In this document: in pieces, positions 55,596 through 62,215 of the stretch
Layout: each line of letters begins with the position of its first letter
Position numbering within the stretch: the stretch's first letter is position 1
Virus record (IMG/VR): IMGVR_UViG_3300021335_000015
Location: 1-62,215 of that record
Direction: 5' to 3' (one strand)
DNA: 62,215 nt
Source: a virus
Made by a program: the position numbers and the translations under genes
The notes under the pieces: generated by a model
Told to the model about the DNA's origin: nothing
The model's database searches: none
What the model saw: only the letters and a program-made list of their open reading frames with translations

Positions 55596-57316
55596 TTAAA
55601 TTCCAGAAACTACGTTGGAAGAACTTTCTTTCGACGGGTGATTACTTTAATGAGATCGACTTCCTAGAGAATCCAACCAACTTAGTGGTTGGTGAGAACG
55701 GCGCGGGTAAGTCCACCATGTTGGATGCCTTGTCGTTCGCTCTCTTCGGTAAGGCTCACCGTAAGATTAACAAAGCACAATTAGTAAACACAATCAACAC
55801 CAAGGATGCCCGATGTGAAGTGGAGTTCACAGTAAACGGCGTTCAATATAAAGTCGTGCGTGGAATCAAACCCGCAAAGTTTGAGATATGGAAGGATGGG
55901 ACTCTCATCAACCAGAACGCACACGCCCGCGAGTATCAAGAGATTCTTGAGAAGAACATCCTACAGATGTCTCACAAGAGTTTCCACCAAATTGTTGTTC
56001 TCGGTTCGTCGTCTTTTATCCCGTTCATGCAACTCAACTCTACTTCTCGGCGTGACGTGATCGAAGACCTTCTTGATATTAACATATTTTCCAAAATGAA
56101 TGTGATACTCAAGGAGAAAATCTCTCTCCTCAAAGGCGAGCTCGAGAACAACAACCATTCTATCGAGATGGTCAAGACGCAGATATCTTCTCAAAAGAAG
56201 TACATCCGTGACCTCAGTGCCATCAACACCGCACACCGTAAAGAGAAGGAAACGGAGATTGAAACTCTGAATGCGGACATCGCAATCTTTAATGAGACCA
56301 ACGCAGAATTGTCAGAAGCCGTCAATACTTTGTTGCCTGCGGTTACAGAAGAATTAAGCAAAATGCGTACCAACAAGACCAAGTTAGAAAAGTATCGTAC
56401 CAAGTTTGACACACAGGTCAAGTCAGTAGTCAAAGAAGCAAAGTTCTTTGAAGATAACGAACACTGTCCTACATGTGATCAAGATATCGGTGATGAGTTA
56501 CGTCAGAGTAAACGCGCAGACGCGACCGCACGTGCGCGTGAACTCAAGGATCTCATGGACAAGGCAGACGCACAGTTGGGTGACTATCAGTCTCAGATCG
56601 ATAAACTCGAAGAGGACATGGCAGAACTGTTGCACAAACAGAACCTCATGAACAACAATATGCAGTTGATCTCACGATTGACGCAGAACGTTCAGAAAAT
56701 CCAGAGTGACCTTGCAGAGATGGCTGACAGTTCAGGTGACATGTCACAGGCGAACAAAGATCTAAGTAATCTTGACGAAGAACTACACGGACTGAACGAC
56801 ACCAAGTATACACTCAACGAGAAGTCGTCTTACAATCGCGTTGCGTCTGAGTTGCTCCGTGACACCGGCATCAAGACCAAGATCATTAAGCAATACATTC
56901 CGGTCATCAACGAACTCACCAACAAGTATCTACAGACGCTGGACTTCTTCGTCCACTTCGAGTTGGATGAGAGTTTCAATGAGACCATTCGATCGCGTTA
57001 CCGCGACACCTTCTCTTACGACTCGTTTTCAGAAGGTGAGAAGCAACGCATCGACCTGTCATTACTCTTCACTTGGAGACACATTGCCAAGATGAAGAAC
57101 TCTGTATCAACTAACCTGTTGATCCTAGATGAGACGTTCGATTCGTCTCTCGATGGTGAGGGTGTCGACAACCTAATGAAGATCATTGACACGCTCAAGG
57201 AAGACACCAACGTATTTGTAATCTCTCACAAGACCGAACTGGAGGACGCGCACTTCGAACGCAAGTTGTCGTTCATCAAGGACAAGAACTTCAGTCGGAT
57301 GCGAGATATTACTTGA
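55592..57316 (+). CDS. 46: Recombination ATPase subunit gp46 (Rad50-like)
   Basis: A 574-aa protein (T4: 560). Walker A is GENGAGKS (34-41). Two coiled-coil arms flank a zinc hook CPTC (292-295). The signature FSEGEKQRIDLSLLF (near 480) and Walker B LLILDETFDSSLD (near 512) follow. It forms the SMC-type ATPase that controls gp47 nuclease at DNA ends. Confidence 0.94.
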   Translation: MIKFQKLRWKNFLSTGDYFNEIDFLENPTNLVVGENGAGKSTMLDALSFALFGKAHRKINKAQLVNTINTKDARCEVEFTVNGVQYKVVRGIKPAKFEIWKDGTLINQNAHAREYQEILEKNILQMSHKSFHQIVVLGSSSFIPFMQLNSTSRRDVIEDLLDINIFSKMNVILKEKISLLKGELENNNHSIEMVKTQISSQKKYIRDLSAINTAHRKEKETEIETLNADIAIFNETNAELSEAVNTLLPAVTEELSKMRTNKTKLEKYRTKFDTQVKSVVKEAKFFEDNEHCPTCDQDIGDELRQSKRADATARARELKDLMDKADAQLGDYQSQIDKLEEDMAELLHKQNLMNNNMQLISRLTQNVQKIQSDLAEMADSSGDMSQANKDLSNLDEELHGLNDTKYTLNEKSSYNRVASELLRDTGIKTKIIKQYIPVINELTNKYLQTLDFFVHFELDESFNETIRSRYRDTFSYDSFSEGEKQRIDLSLLFTWRHIAKMKNSVSTNLLILDETFDSSLDGEGVDNLMKIIDTLKEDTNVFVISHKTELEDAHFERKLSFIKDKNFSRMRDIT

Positions 57317-57341
57317 CACGGCGGGTATGTTATTATATAAT
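57313..57341 (+). promoter_or_regulatory. Consensus sigma70 promoter (gp45)
   Basis: TTGACA (57313-57318), 17 nt, TATAAT (57336-57341) followed by GTCCC. The -35 overlaps the gp46 stop codon. It provides independent, probably strong, expression of the clamp. Confidence 0.9.
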
Positions 57342-57368
57342 GTCCCACATATTAACTGAGGAATCCAC

Positions 57369-58046
57369 ATGGAACTATCAACCCGAACTGTCGAGATTCT
57401 ACGAAACTTCTCGACTATTAACCAGAACATCGTAGTCAATGGCGGTAACGTCATCAAGACTATGTCTATCGCGAAGAACATCGTATCTCAGGCAGAGATC
57501 GAGGAATCTTTCCCCAGCTCATTCGGCATCTATGACCTGTCGGAGTTTTTGTCGGTCCTGTCTCTTGTAGACAATCCGTCAATCGAGTTTGGTGAAAACT
57601 TCTGTACCGTATCAGACGGCAGTGGTCTTTCCTCAGTGCGTTATTTCTACTCAGACCCAGAGATGCTCTCTGCGCCTAAGAAAGAGATCATCATGCCTGA
57701 GTGTGAGGTCAAATTTCTCCTCACTAACGAAACCCTAAGTAAGATCAAACGTGCCGCATCCGCACTGGGTTATGAAACTATTTCCATCCGACCCGATGGT
57801 AACTCTGTGCGTATCGATGTCGTTGATACAGAAAACTCAACTTCTAACTCATACTCGATACAAGTCGAGGGTCAGTTCCCAGAGGGTGCGGACTTTAACT
57901 TTGTTATGGGTGTGAACAATATGAAGTTGTTGGGTGACGATTATGAAGTGTCGATTTCAACCAAGTTGATTTCCAGCTTCCGATCTACATCCGGCAAGAC
58001 CGAATACTTTATTGCACTTGAAAAGTCATCAACATACGGAGCATAA
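57369..58046 (+). CDS. 45: Sliding clamp gp45
   Basis: A 225-aa protein (T4: 228). LSTRTVEILRNFSTINQNIV, FGIYDLSEFLSVLSL and the C-terminal TEYFIALEKSSTYG are typical of the trimeric T4 clamp. It gives processivity to the polymerase and, with gp55, activates late promoters. GAGG lies 6 nt before the ATG. It is separated from gp44/62 by several small genes, whereas T4 has them adjacent. Confidence 0.93.
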   Translation: MELSTRTVEILRNFSTINQNIVVNGGNVIKTMSIAKNIVSQAEIEESFPSSFGIYDLSEFLSVLSLVDNPSIEFGENFCTVSDGSGLSSVRYFYSDPEMLSAPKKEIIMPECEVKFLLTNETLSKIKRAASALGYETISIRPDGNSVRIDVVDTENSTSNSYSIQVEGQFPEGADFNFVMGVNNMKLLGDDYEVSISTKLISSFRSTSGKTEYFIALEKSSTYGA

Positions 58047-58047
58047 A

Positions 58048-58263
58048 ATGACTGAAGACCAAGCAACATTCTACGACCTCGCAAACCGAGTTGCCCGTTC
58101 ATGTGTCGCAGTAGTTGATACTGTTGTAACACGTGGTGGGTTCAAGGGTGAGGAACTAACTACTGTTGGACAACTACGTGATCAAGCGATTCAAGTGGTT
58201 GCTTTATATGAGAAGTTAGCAAAAGAACACGCAGAAGCTGCCGCAGAGGAAGCGTCTGAGTAA
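58048..58263 (+). CDS. Small helical protein (71 aa)
   Basis: CGGAG seven nt before ATG 58048 decides the start. The sequence (DQATFYDLANRVARSCVAVV, then GEELTTVGQLRDQAIQVVAL) is helical with an Ala/Glu-rich end. It lies one base after the gp45 stop and shares its transcript. Family not recognised; conserved-hypothetical type. Confidence 0.65.
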   Translation: MTEDQATFYDLANRVARSCVAVVDTVVTRGGFKGEELTTVGQLRDQAIQVVALYEKLAKEHAEAAAEEASE

Positions 58264-58270
58264 ACCCTTT

Positions 58271-58338
58271 GGGGCGGTGGGATATATTTTTCTTTCACCG
58301 CGAATACTTTATTATGATTAACCCATCGCCCCCTTTTT
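58271..58338 (+). terminator. Long-stem terminator with competing hairpin
   Basis: GGGGCGGTGGG (58271-58281) pairs with CCCATCGCCCC (58322-58332), 11 bp with one G-U, followed by C and TTTTT. A competing stem GCGGTG/CACCGC (58274-58279 with 58296-58301) uses the same left arm. The T run abuts the ATG of the next gene. It could be a terminator for gp45 or an attenuator; the two stems are mutually exclusive. Confidence 0.5.
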
Positions 58339-58577
58339 ATGAAATTATATGATCCCCTAATTGCAAAAGAGACTTCAATTCACGTTGCACTCGGGACGGT
58401 CATAAACTACCCTCTTAACATCTTCTACACATGGTTAGCGGTTGTTAAGTGGGGAATCACGGATCCTTTGACTTTGTCTACTATTCTTACTGTTGGAATA
58501 TCCTTCGTCGCGTTCACTCGCATATACATAGTAAGGACTCTTACTGAAAGACGTAAGACAAAACTAAACCAAGACAA

Positions 58578-58587
<10 letters not shown>
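58339..58587 (+). CDS. Small membrane protein, DUF7220-like
   Basis: An 82-aa protein. IAKETSIHVALGTVINYPLN and a second hydrophobic stretch (LSTILTVGISFVAFTRIYIV) form two probable transmembrane helices with a basic end (RTLTERRKTK), the layout of DUF7220-type phage proteins. No Shine-Dalgarno precedes the ATG; the upstream bases are a C/T run that closes a hairpin. The last 10 nt overlap the tRNA gene. Function unknown; inner-membrane location is inferred. Confidence 0.7.
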
Positions 58588-58653
<66 letters not shown>

Positions 58654-58666
58654 CTTTGGAGACACC

Positions 58667-59260
58667 GTGAATTTATCTACACAAATATCAGACGCATTTG
58701 CACGGTCTATGACTGCGTTTTTCCGTCTGTTCGCAGATCTCTTTTTCCGCAATCGTTACGGTCACCGCGCACTCGTTTTGGAAACAGTTGCGGGTGTTCC
58801 AGGCATGGTCGCGGGTATGATGACCCACCTTTACAGTCTACAGGCGTTTAAGAAAGGTCATGGTACCAAGATCCACGAGATGCTTGCAGAAGCAGAGAAC
58901 GAAAGAAAACATCTCATGTTCTTCATGGAGGTGATCAAACCGTGGTTCATTGAACGTATAATCATCATCTTTGCCCAGTTTATCTTCTGGCACTACTATC
59001 TGGTGATGTTCGTTATATTCCCCCGAACCGCACACCGCATGACTGGATACTTTGAACAGGAAGCGGTACAAAGTTACACAAAATATTTGGAACTGATCGA
59101 GGCCGGAGAGATCGAAGATGTCCCCGCGCCACAGATCGCGATTGACTACTACAGTGAACTCCACGAGTTCTCTAAGTTGTCTGATATGATTAAGTGCATC
59201 CGTCTTGATGAGATGCATCATGCTAAAGTCAACCACGCGTATGCGGACGGACGACTATAG
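58667..59260 (+). CDS. Alternative oxidase / plastoquinol terminal oxidase
   Basis: A 197-aa protein starting at GTG with GGAG 5 nt upstream, 13 nt after the tRNA. All expected di-iron ligands are visible: Glu39 in RALVLETVAG, Glu79 and His82 in AENERKHLM, Glu130 in GYFEQEAVQSYT, and Glu182 and His185 in RLDEMHHAKV. Hydrophobic helices surround these, as in membrane-bound AOX/PTOX. It would oxidise quinol with oxygen without proton pumping, an auxiliary metabolic gene that relieves an over-reduced electron chain. PTOX is known from cyanophages; the host type is undetermined here. Confidence 0.88.
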   Translation: MNLSTQISDAFARSMTAFFRLFADLFFRNRYGHRALVLETVAGVPGMVAGMMTHLYSLQAFKKGHGTKIHEMLAEAENERKHLMFFMEVIKPWFIERIIIIFAQFIFWHYYLVMFVIFPRTAHRMTGYFEQEAVQSYTKYLELIEAGEIEDVPAPQIAIDYYSELHEFSKLSDMIKCIRLDEMHHAKVNHAYADGRL

Positions 59261-59314
59261 GATAAAATGATTGTTTTTATCGGTAGAACCGATCGTATTT
59301 GTCGCATTCTTATG

Positions 59315-59322
59315 GATAAATA
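59315..59322 (+). promoter_or_regulatory. Weak late promoter candidate GATAAATA
   Basis: It fits NATAAATA, 72 nt before gp44. The sigma70 promoter at 59338 is the more obvious source of transcription, so use of this box is uncertain. Confidence 0.35.
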
Positions 59323-59337
59323 GATTGGAGAAATCGG

Positions 59338-59366
59338 TTTACACGAGGGGGACAATGCGGTATAAT
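59338..59366 (+). promoter_or_regulatory. Sigma70-type promoter (gp44-gp62-regA)
   Basis: TTTACA (59338-59343), 17 nt, TATAAT (59361-59366). GGGGACA (59348-59354) and TGTCCCC (59366-59372) form an inverted repeat around the -10 box that could be an operator. Confidence 0.8.
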
Positions 59367-59394
59367 GTCCCCTTATTATATTATGGAGTGGTAA

Positions 59395-60339
59395 ATGAGT
59401 AACGAATTCTTATGGGTGGAGAAGTACCGCCCGAAAACTGTATCCCAGACTATCCTACCCGCAGAACTGAAATCAACCTTTCAGAACATTGTGGACGGTG
59501 GAGAAATCCCGAACATGATGTTCAGTGGAACTGCGGGCACAGGCAAAACTACAGTCGCTCGCGCAATATGCGAGGAACTGGAGTTAGACTACATCGTAAT
59601 CAACGGGTCGGAAGAAGGCAACATTGACACACTACGCGGAAAGATCAAGCAGTTCGCCTCTTCCGTCTCGTTGGCTGGTGGTTACAAGGTCGTCATCCTT
59701 GATGAGGCAGACTACCTAAATCCCCAGTCAACCCAACCCGCGTTGCGTGGGTTCATCGAGGAATTCTCGAACAATTGTCGGTTCATCATGACCTGTAACT
59801 TCGAGAACAAGATCATCGACCCATTGCACTCGCGATGCACTAAGATCGCGTTCAATGCCACCAAGAAGACTCTCCAGTCTCTCTCGGCGGAGTTTATGCA
59901 ACGCGCTATGACCATTCTCCAGACGGAGGGTGTAGACTATAATAAGGATGTCCTTGCGCAGGTCATCATGAAACACGCACCGGATTGGAGGCGTGTCCTG
60001 AATGAGTTGCAGAAAGGATCGATTTCGGGATCACTGAACGTGGCGTCTTCTCTCGACGGTGAAGTCGTGGATAACTACACTCAGTTGTTCGTCGCAATCC
60101 GTGATAAAAACTTTAAGAAGATGAGGACGTGGGTCGTCAATAACATTGACGTAGAACCAGCGGCGGTGTTCCGTGGTGTCTATGATCGTATGTATGACCA
60201 TGTCTCCCCAAACAGTATACCACAACTTGTATTAATACTTGCTGACTACCAATACAAGAACGCGTTTGTCGCGGACCATGAATTAAATATGGTCGCCTGT
60301 CTCACAGAAGTGATGGCAAACGTGGAGGTCAAGGCGTGA
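59395..60339 (+). CDS. 44: Clamp loader large subunit gp44
   Basis: A 314-aa AAA+ ATPase (T4: 319). WVEKYRPKTV opens the protein; Walker A GTAGTGKT (45-52), Walker B DEAD (103-106) and the SRC arginine-finger motif (146-148) are visible. Four gp44 and one gp62 load the gp45 clamp. TGGAG precedes the ATG. It overlaps gp62 by 4 nt. Confidence 0.95.
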   Translation: MSNEFLWVEKYRPKTVSQTILPAELKSTFQNIVDGGEIPNMMFSGTAGTGKTTVARAICEELELDYIVINGSEEGNIDTLRGKIKQFASSVSLAGGYKVVILDEADYLNPQSTQPALRGFIEEFSNNCRFIMTCNFENKIIDPLHSRCTKIAFNATKKTLQSLSAEFMQRAMTILQTEGVDYNKDVLAQVIMKHAPDWRRVLNELQKGSISGSLNVASSLDGEVVDNYTQLFVAIRDKNFKKMRTWVVNNIDVEPAAVFRGVYDRMYDHVSPNSIPQLVLILADYQYKNAFVADHELNMVACLTEVMANVEVKA

Positions 60340-60713
60340 GTCCATTTGACTTTTTAAACAGCATTAACAGTACCAAGGTAAATTTACTCGATAAGGATCC
60401 GGAAAATATCAACCAATACAACAGTTTCCTAGTGAATAGGTCGCTGTCGTACTTTCCAGATACTGTGTTAATTAGTAACGAAATGAACAGGTTGCATCAC
60501 GTAGATGCGAGACTTCAATACGACTTTCTTATAAATATTGTAAGAAAGAAAAAACGTTTCTCGAAATGGGATAAGCCCCAGAGTACAGATATCGAGTGTA
60601 TCAAAGAGTATTACGGATATAGCGATTCCAAAGCGAAGCAGATTATTGGACTCTTAACCTCGGCACAATTACAAGAACTCAAAAATAAGGTTAACAAAGG
60701 TGGAAGAGAATAA
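60336..60713 (+). CDS. 62: Clamp loader small subunit gp62
   Basis: A 125-aa protein with a GTG start in a GTGA overlap. SPFDFLNSINSTKVNLLDKD, NSFLVNRSLSYFPDTVLISN and NRLHHVDARLQYDFLINIVR are the typical gp62 N-terminal collar features. At 125 aa it is much shorter than T4 gp62 (187 aa), a reduction common in marine relatives. It overlaps regA by 14 nt. Confidence 0.9.
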   Translation: MSPFDFLNSINSTKVNLLDKDPENINQYNSFLVNRSLSYFPDTVLISNEMNRLHHVDARLQYDFLINIVRKKKRFSKWDKPQSTDIECIKEYYGYSDSKAKQIIGLLTSAQLQELKNKVNKGGRE

Positions 60714-61110
60714 TCTAGTTCAATGGAACTCAGAGATGATGTTAGAGATCACCCTAGCAGAACCTGATGATTTCCTAAAAGTTAGAGAAACACTTACCCG
60801 TATAGGGGTTGCTTCACGTCGTGACAACACCCTATTCCAATCGTGCCATATCCTACACAAACAGGGTAGGTACTTTATCGTCCATTTCAAGGAACTGTTT
60901 TTACTGGACGGTAAGAAGTCAAACTTAGAAACGACGGACATGGAACGTCGTAACACGATCGCAACCCTTCTACAGGATTGGGGTCTAGTGTCAATCGTAA
61001 ACCCAGAAGTTGCACAAGATTGCGCTCCTATGCGACAGATTAAAATTATCTCGTATAAGGAAAAGTCAAAGTGGAATCTGCAACCGAAATACAACATCGG
61101 TAATAACTAA
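60700..61110 (+). CDS. regA: Translational repressor RegA
   Basis: GTG 60700 gives 136 aa; ATG 60739 would begin MLEITLAEPDDFLKVRETLT, aligning with the start of T4 RegA (122 aa), so a shorter form is possible. FQSCHILHKQGRYFIVHFKE and RRNTIATLLQDWGLVSIVNP are diagnostic, and the C-terminus WNLQPKYNIGN matches T4. It binds start regions of early mRNAs. It lies in the gp44-gp62-regA order of T4. Confidence 0.93.
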   Translation: MEENNLVQWNSEMMLEITLAEPDDFLKVRETLTRIGVASRRDNTLFQSCHILHKQGRYFIVHFKELFLLDGKKSNLETTDMERRNTIATLLQDWGLVSIVNPEVAQDCAPMRQIKIISYKEKSKWNLQPKYNIGNN

Positions 61111-61652
61111 TGGCGAAAGAATATTATGATATTTTTGAAGGTCGCGATGATTACATCCGCGACAAAATTCCATTCGTAGGTCGACTCCCGTTCGATATGG
61201 AGTCGACTTATGGTTGGAACGAGTTCATGGAAATGATGGACTCGCACCCAGATGAACTCTACGATCGAAACTCAGACAAGATGCGTATCGGTTTAAACTC
61301 TTTTCATTCTCGTGGCAGTGCGCCAGAGTTTGCGAAGAACATCTACGAAGAAATGCAAGAAGTCTTTACGCTTCACGAGAACAAGATCACTAACATTGCG
61401 TTTAGTGGGTTTGGCCGTGCTAGCGGATCCTACCCTTGGCATAAGGATTCAATGGACGTGTTCTTGGTTCAGGTTATCTCTACAGTGGGTCTCAAGGTAG
61501 AACACATAAACAACGAGGAACCTTTTGATTTCGAACCAGGCATGTTTGTCTACCTACCAAGGGGCACTCACCACCAAGTATTCCCAAGAGTGTCTCGCGT
61601 TTCTTTCTCGTTCGGTGTGGAGGGTGGTCCGGACCCATCTAAGTACTACTAA
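61110..61652 (+). CDS. JmjC/cupin-like 2OG-Fe(II) oxygenase
   Basis: A 180-aa protein overlapping regA by one base. The core holds GSYPWHKDSMDVFLVQV (His111, Asp113: an intact HxD), FEPGMFVYLPRGTHHQVFP (distal His154 or 155) and SRVSFSFGVEG. This is the JmjC-type double-stranded beta helix. It differs from the two HxN paralogues at 27428 and 50087 and is the best candidate in the window for an active dioxygenase. The substrate could be a protein (for example ribosomal or phage); unknown. Confidence 0.75.
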   Translation: MAKEYYDIFEGRDDYIRDKIPFVGRLPFDMESTYGWNEFMEMMDSHPDELYDRNSDKMRIGLNSFHSRGSAPEFAKNIYEEMQEVFTLHENKITNIAFSGFGRASGSYPWHKDSMDVFLVQVISTVGLKVEHINNEEPFDFEPGMFVYLPRGTHHQVFPRVSRVSFSFGVEGGPDPSKYY

Positions 61653-61662
61653 GGAAATTCTC

Positions 61663-61908
61663 ATGTCTGGTAAAAACGTTGTTTCGTTATCAGAAGTCTT
61701 GAAAAGAAAACAGGATAAAGAGAAAGAACTTGAAATGTATCGAAGACATCTCTCAATGATTGAAGACCGAATGGCCTTCCTAGAGATGGATCGAAAAGTT
61801 ACGACGGAAATCATCGAGATGATCGAGAATGATTCCGTTGTAGTCGTTGACGATTCTCTACCTATTATACGTATAGATGATGACGACTATGATGACCTAG
61901 ATGATTGA
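61663..61908 (+). CDS. Acidic coiled-coil protein (81 aa)
   Basis: AAGGAAA six nt or so before ATG 61663 supports this start over a longer frame inside the oxygenase gene. KNVVSLSEVLKRKQDKEKEL and YRRHLSMIEDRMAFLEMDRK form a coiled-coil helix, followed by an Asp-rich tail (IRIDDDDYDDLDD). Not recognised; conserved-hypothetical type near regA. Confidence 0.65.
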   Translation: MSGKNVVSLSEVLKRKQDKEKELEMYRRHLSMIEDRMAFLEMDRKVTTEIIEMIENDSVVVVDDSLPIIRIDDDDYDDLDD

Positions 61909-62027
61909 ATAGTGAAATATTTACACATCTAGTGTTACCTTTATACTCATAACGAGTATATATACTATCGACCTGCCATATAAATGGGGGTTATTTAAAA
62001 ACTTGCTTACTATTAAGGAGTCACAAC
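61909..62027 (+). promoter_or_regulatory. Promoter region of hsp20
   Basis: A TATAAATG late-type box (61979-61986) lies 41 nt before the hsp20 start. An upstream TTTACA-16-TATACT (61920-61947) and a dyad ATACTC-N5-GAGTAT (61943-61959) could give sigma70-type, regulated expression. No ORF is present in the gap. Confidence 0.45.
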
Positions 62028-62215
62028 ATGACATTAACAGCAAAACAACTGTTCCCACGTTCAGCATTCGTCGGATTTGATACTATGATCGACGAATTGG
62101 ATAGAGTCGCACGACACTCGGGTGATACGTTCCCCCCGCATAATATTCTAAAGACGGGAGAGGATCAATACCTAATCGAGTTAGCAGTCGCAGGATTCAC
62201 TGAAGACGAGCTCGA
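62028..62215 (+). CDS. Small heat shock protein Hsp20 (3' end outside window)
   Basis: AAGGAG (62015-62020) lies 7 nt before the ATG. The 62 visible residues (FPRSAFVGFDTMIDELDRVA, then PPHNILKTGEDQYLIELAVA and GFTEDEL) match the start of IbpA-type alpha-crystallin chaperones. Phage Hsp20 is common in marine T4-like genomes and probably protects nascent phage proteins. The alpha-crystallin domain is cut off by the window end. Confidence 0.88.
   Translation, partial: MTLTAKQLFPRSAFVGFDTMIDELDRVARHSGDTFPPHNILKTGEDQYLIELAVAGFTEDEL

Noticed and set aside
59267-59323. 18-codon ORF after the oxidase gene (MIVFIGRTDRICRILMDK)
   Set aside because: An AGGA precedes it, but it is too short and has no recognisable pattern; its stop overlaps a GATAAATA box.
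60530-60537. TATAAATA inside gp62
   Set aside because: Intragenic in an A/T-rich stretch; regA belongs to the sigma70 operon, so a late start here is unsupported.

Overview
The window is a gapless block of a T4-like (exo-T-even, probably marine) myovirus genome. All recognised genes lie on the + strand. They are tightly packed, often with 1-4 nt stop/start overlaps, and follow the T4 core order: gp13-14-15-16-17-18-19-20-67/68-21-22-23, then uvsY-uvsW, gp55, gp47-46, gp45, gp44-62-regA, hsp20. Late-type promoters (N)ATAAATA precede structural genes, and the window encodes the matching late sigma factor gp55. Replication and recombination genes instead follow near-consensus sigma70 promoters (TTGACA-17-TATAAT), which points to a bacterial host with a conventional sigma70. 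Hsp20, the style of gp23, the 2OG oxygenases and an alternative/plastoquinol-type oxidase resemble marine cyanophage-like myoviruses. No photosynthesis gene is present, so the host cannot be named.

Region 1 (1-20991) holds baseplate and tail-appendage genes: a partial Pro-Glu-linker protein, a 1604-aa coiled-coil fibre, baseplate wedge gp8, a 1625-aa DUF4815-like virion protein, a second fibre, and two related three-gene sets, each made of a small beta protein, a 'YGL/DSR' domain protein and a tail-assembly-chaperone-like protein. In the second set the middle gene has grown to 1367 aa by acquiring a long Tyr/Arg/Gly/Asn-rich repeat tract. Region 2 (21057-26132) is a 1671-aa protein built mostly from the same tetrapeptide-periodic repeat. 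Region 3 (26125-28135) is a three-gene operon (coiled-coil protein, glycosyltransferase, 2OG oxygenase-like protein) with its own sigma70-type promoter, directly behind the repeat giants. Region 4 (28151-37881) holds more fibre genes, including 1970-aa and 658-aa coiled-coil fibres; its first gene is preceded by a hairpin that contains a late promoter and the ribosome binding site.

Region 5 (37909-49591) is the neck, terminase, tail and head block (gp13-gp23). It is bracketed by two nearly identical cassettes, each an intrinsic terminator followed by a late promoter. Region 6 (49597-54396) holds a tail-tube-like protein, another 2OG oxygenase-like gene, uvsY, uvsW, a cytidylyltransferase, gp55 and a 39-aa microprotein. 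Region 7 (54398-62215) holds gp47/gp46 behind a structured leader, the gp45 clamp, small ORFs, tRNA-Thr(UGU), the oxidase, clamp loader gp44/gp62, RegA, a JmjC-like oxygenase and the start of hsp20.

The most unusual system is the pair of giant repeat proteins (period four residues, aromatic-x-Gly/Arg-Asn/Thr) next to a separately promoted glycosyltransferase/oxygenase operon. This suggests, without proving, a phage-encoded adhesin-modification unit. Other notable points are the RNA control elements at 28151-28196 and 54454-54534 and the oxidase gene.
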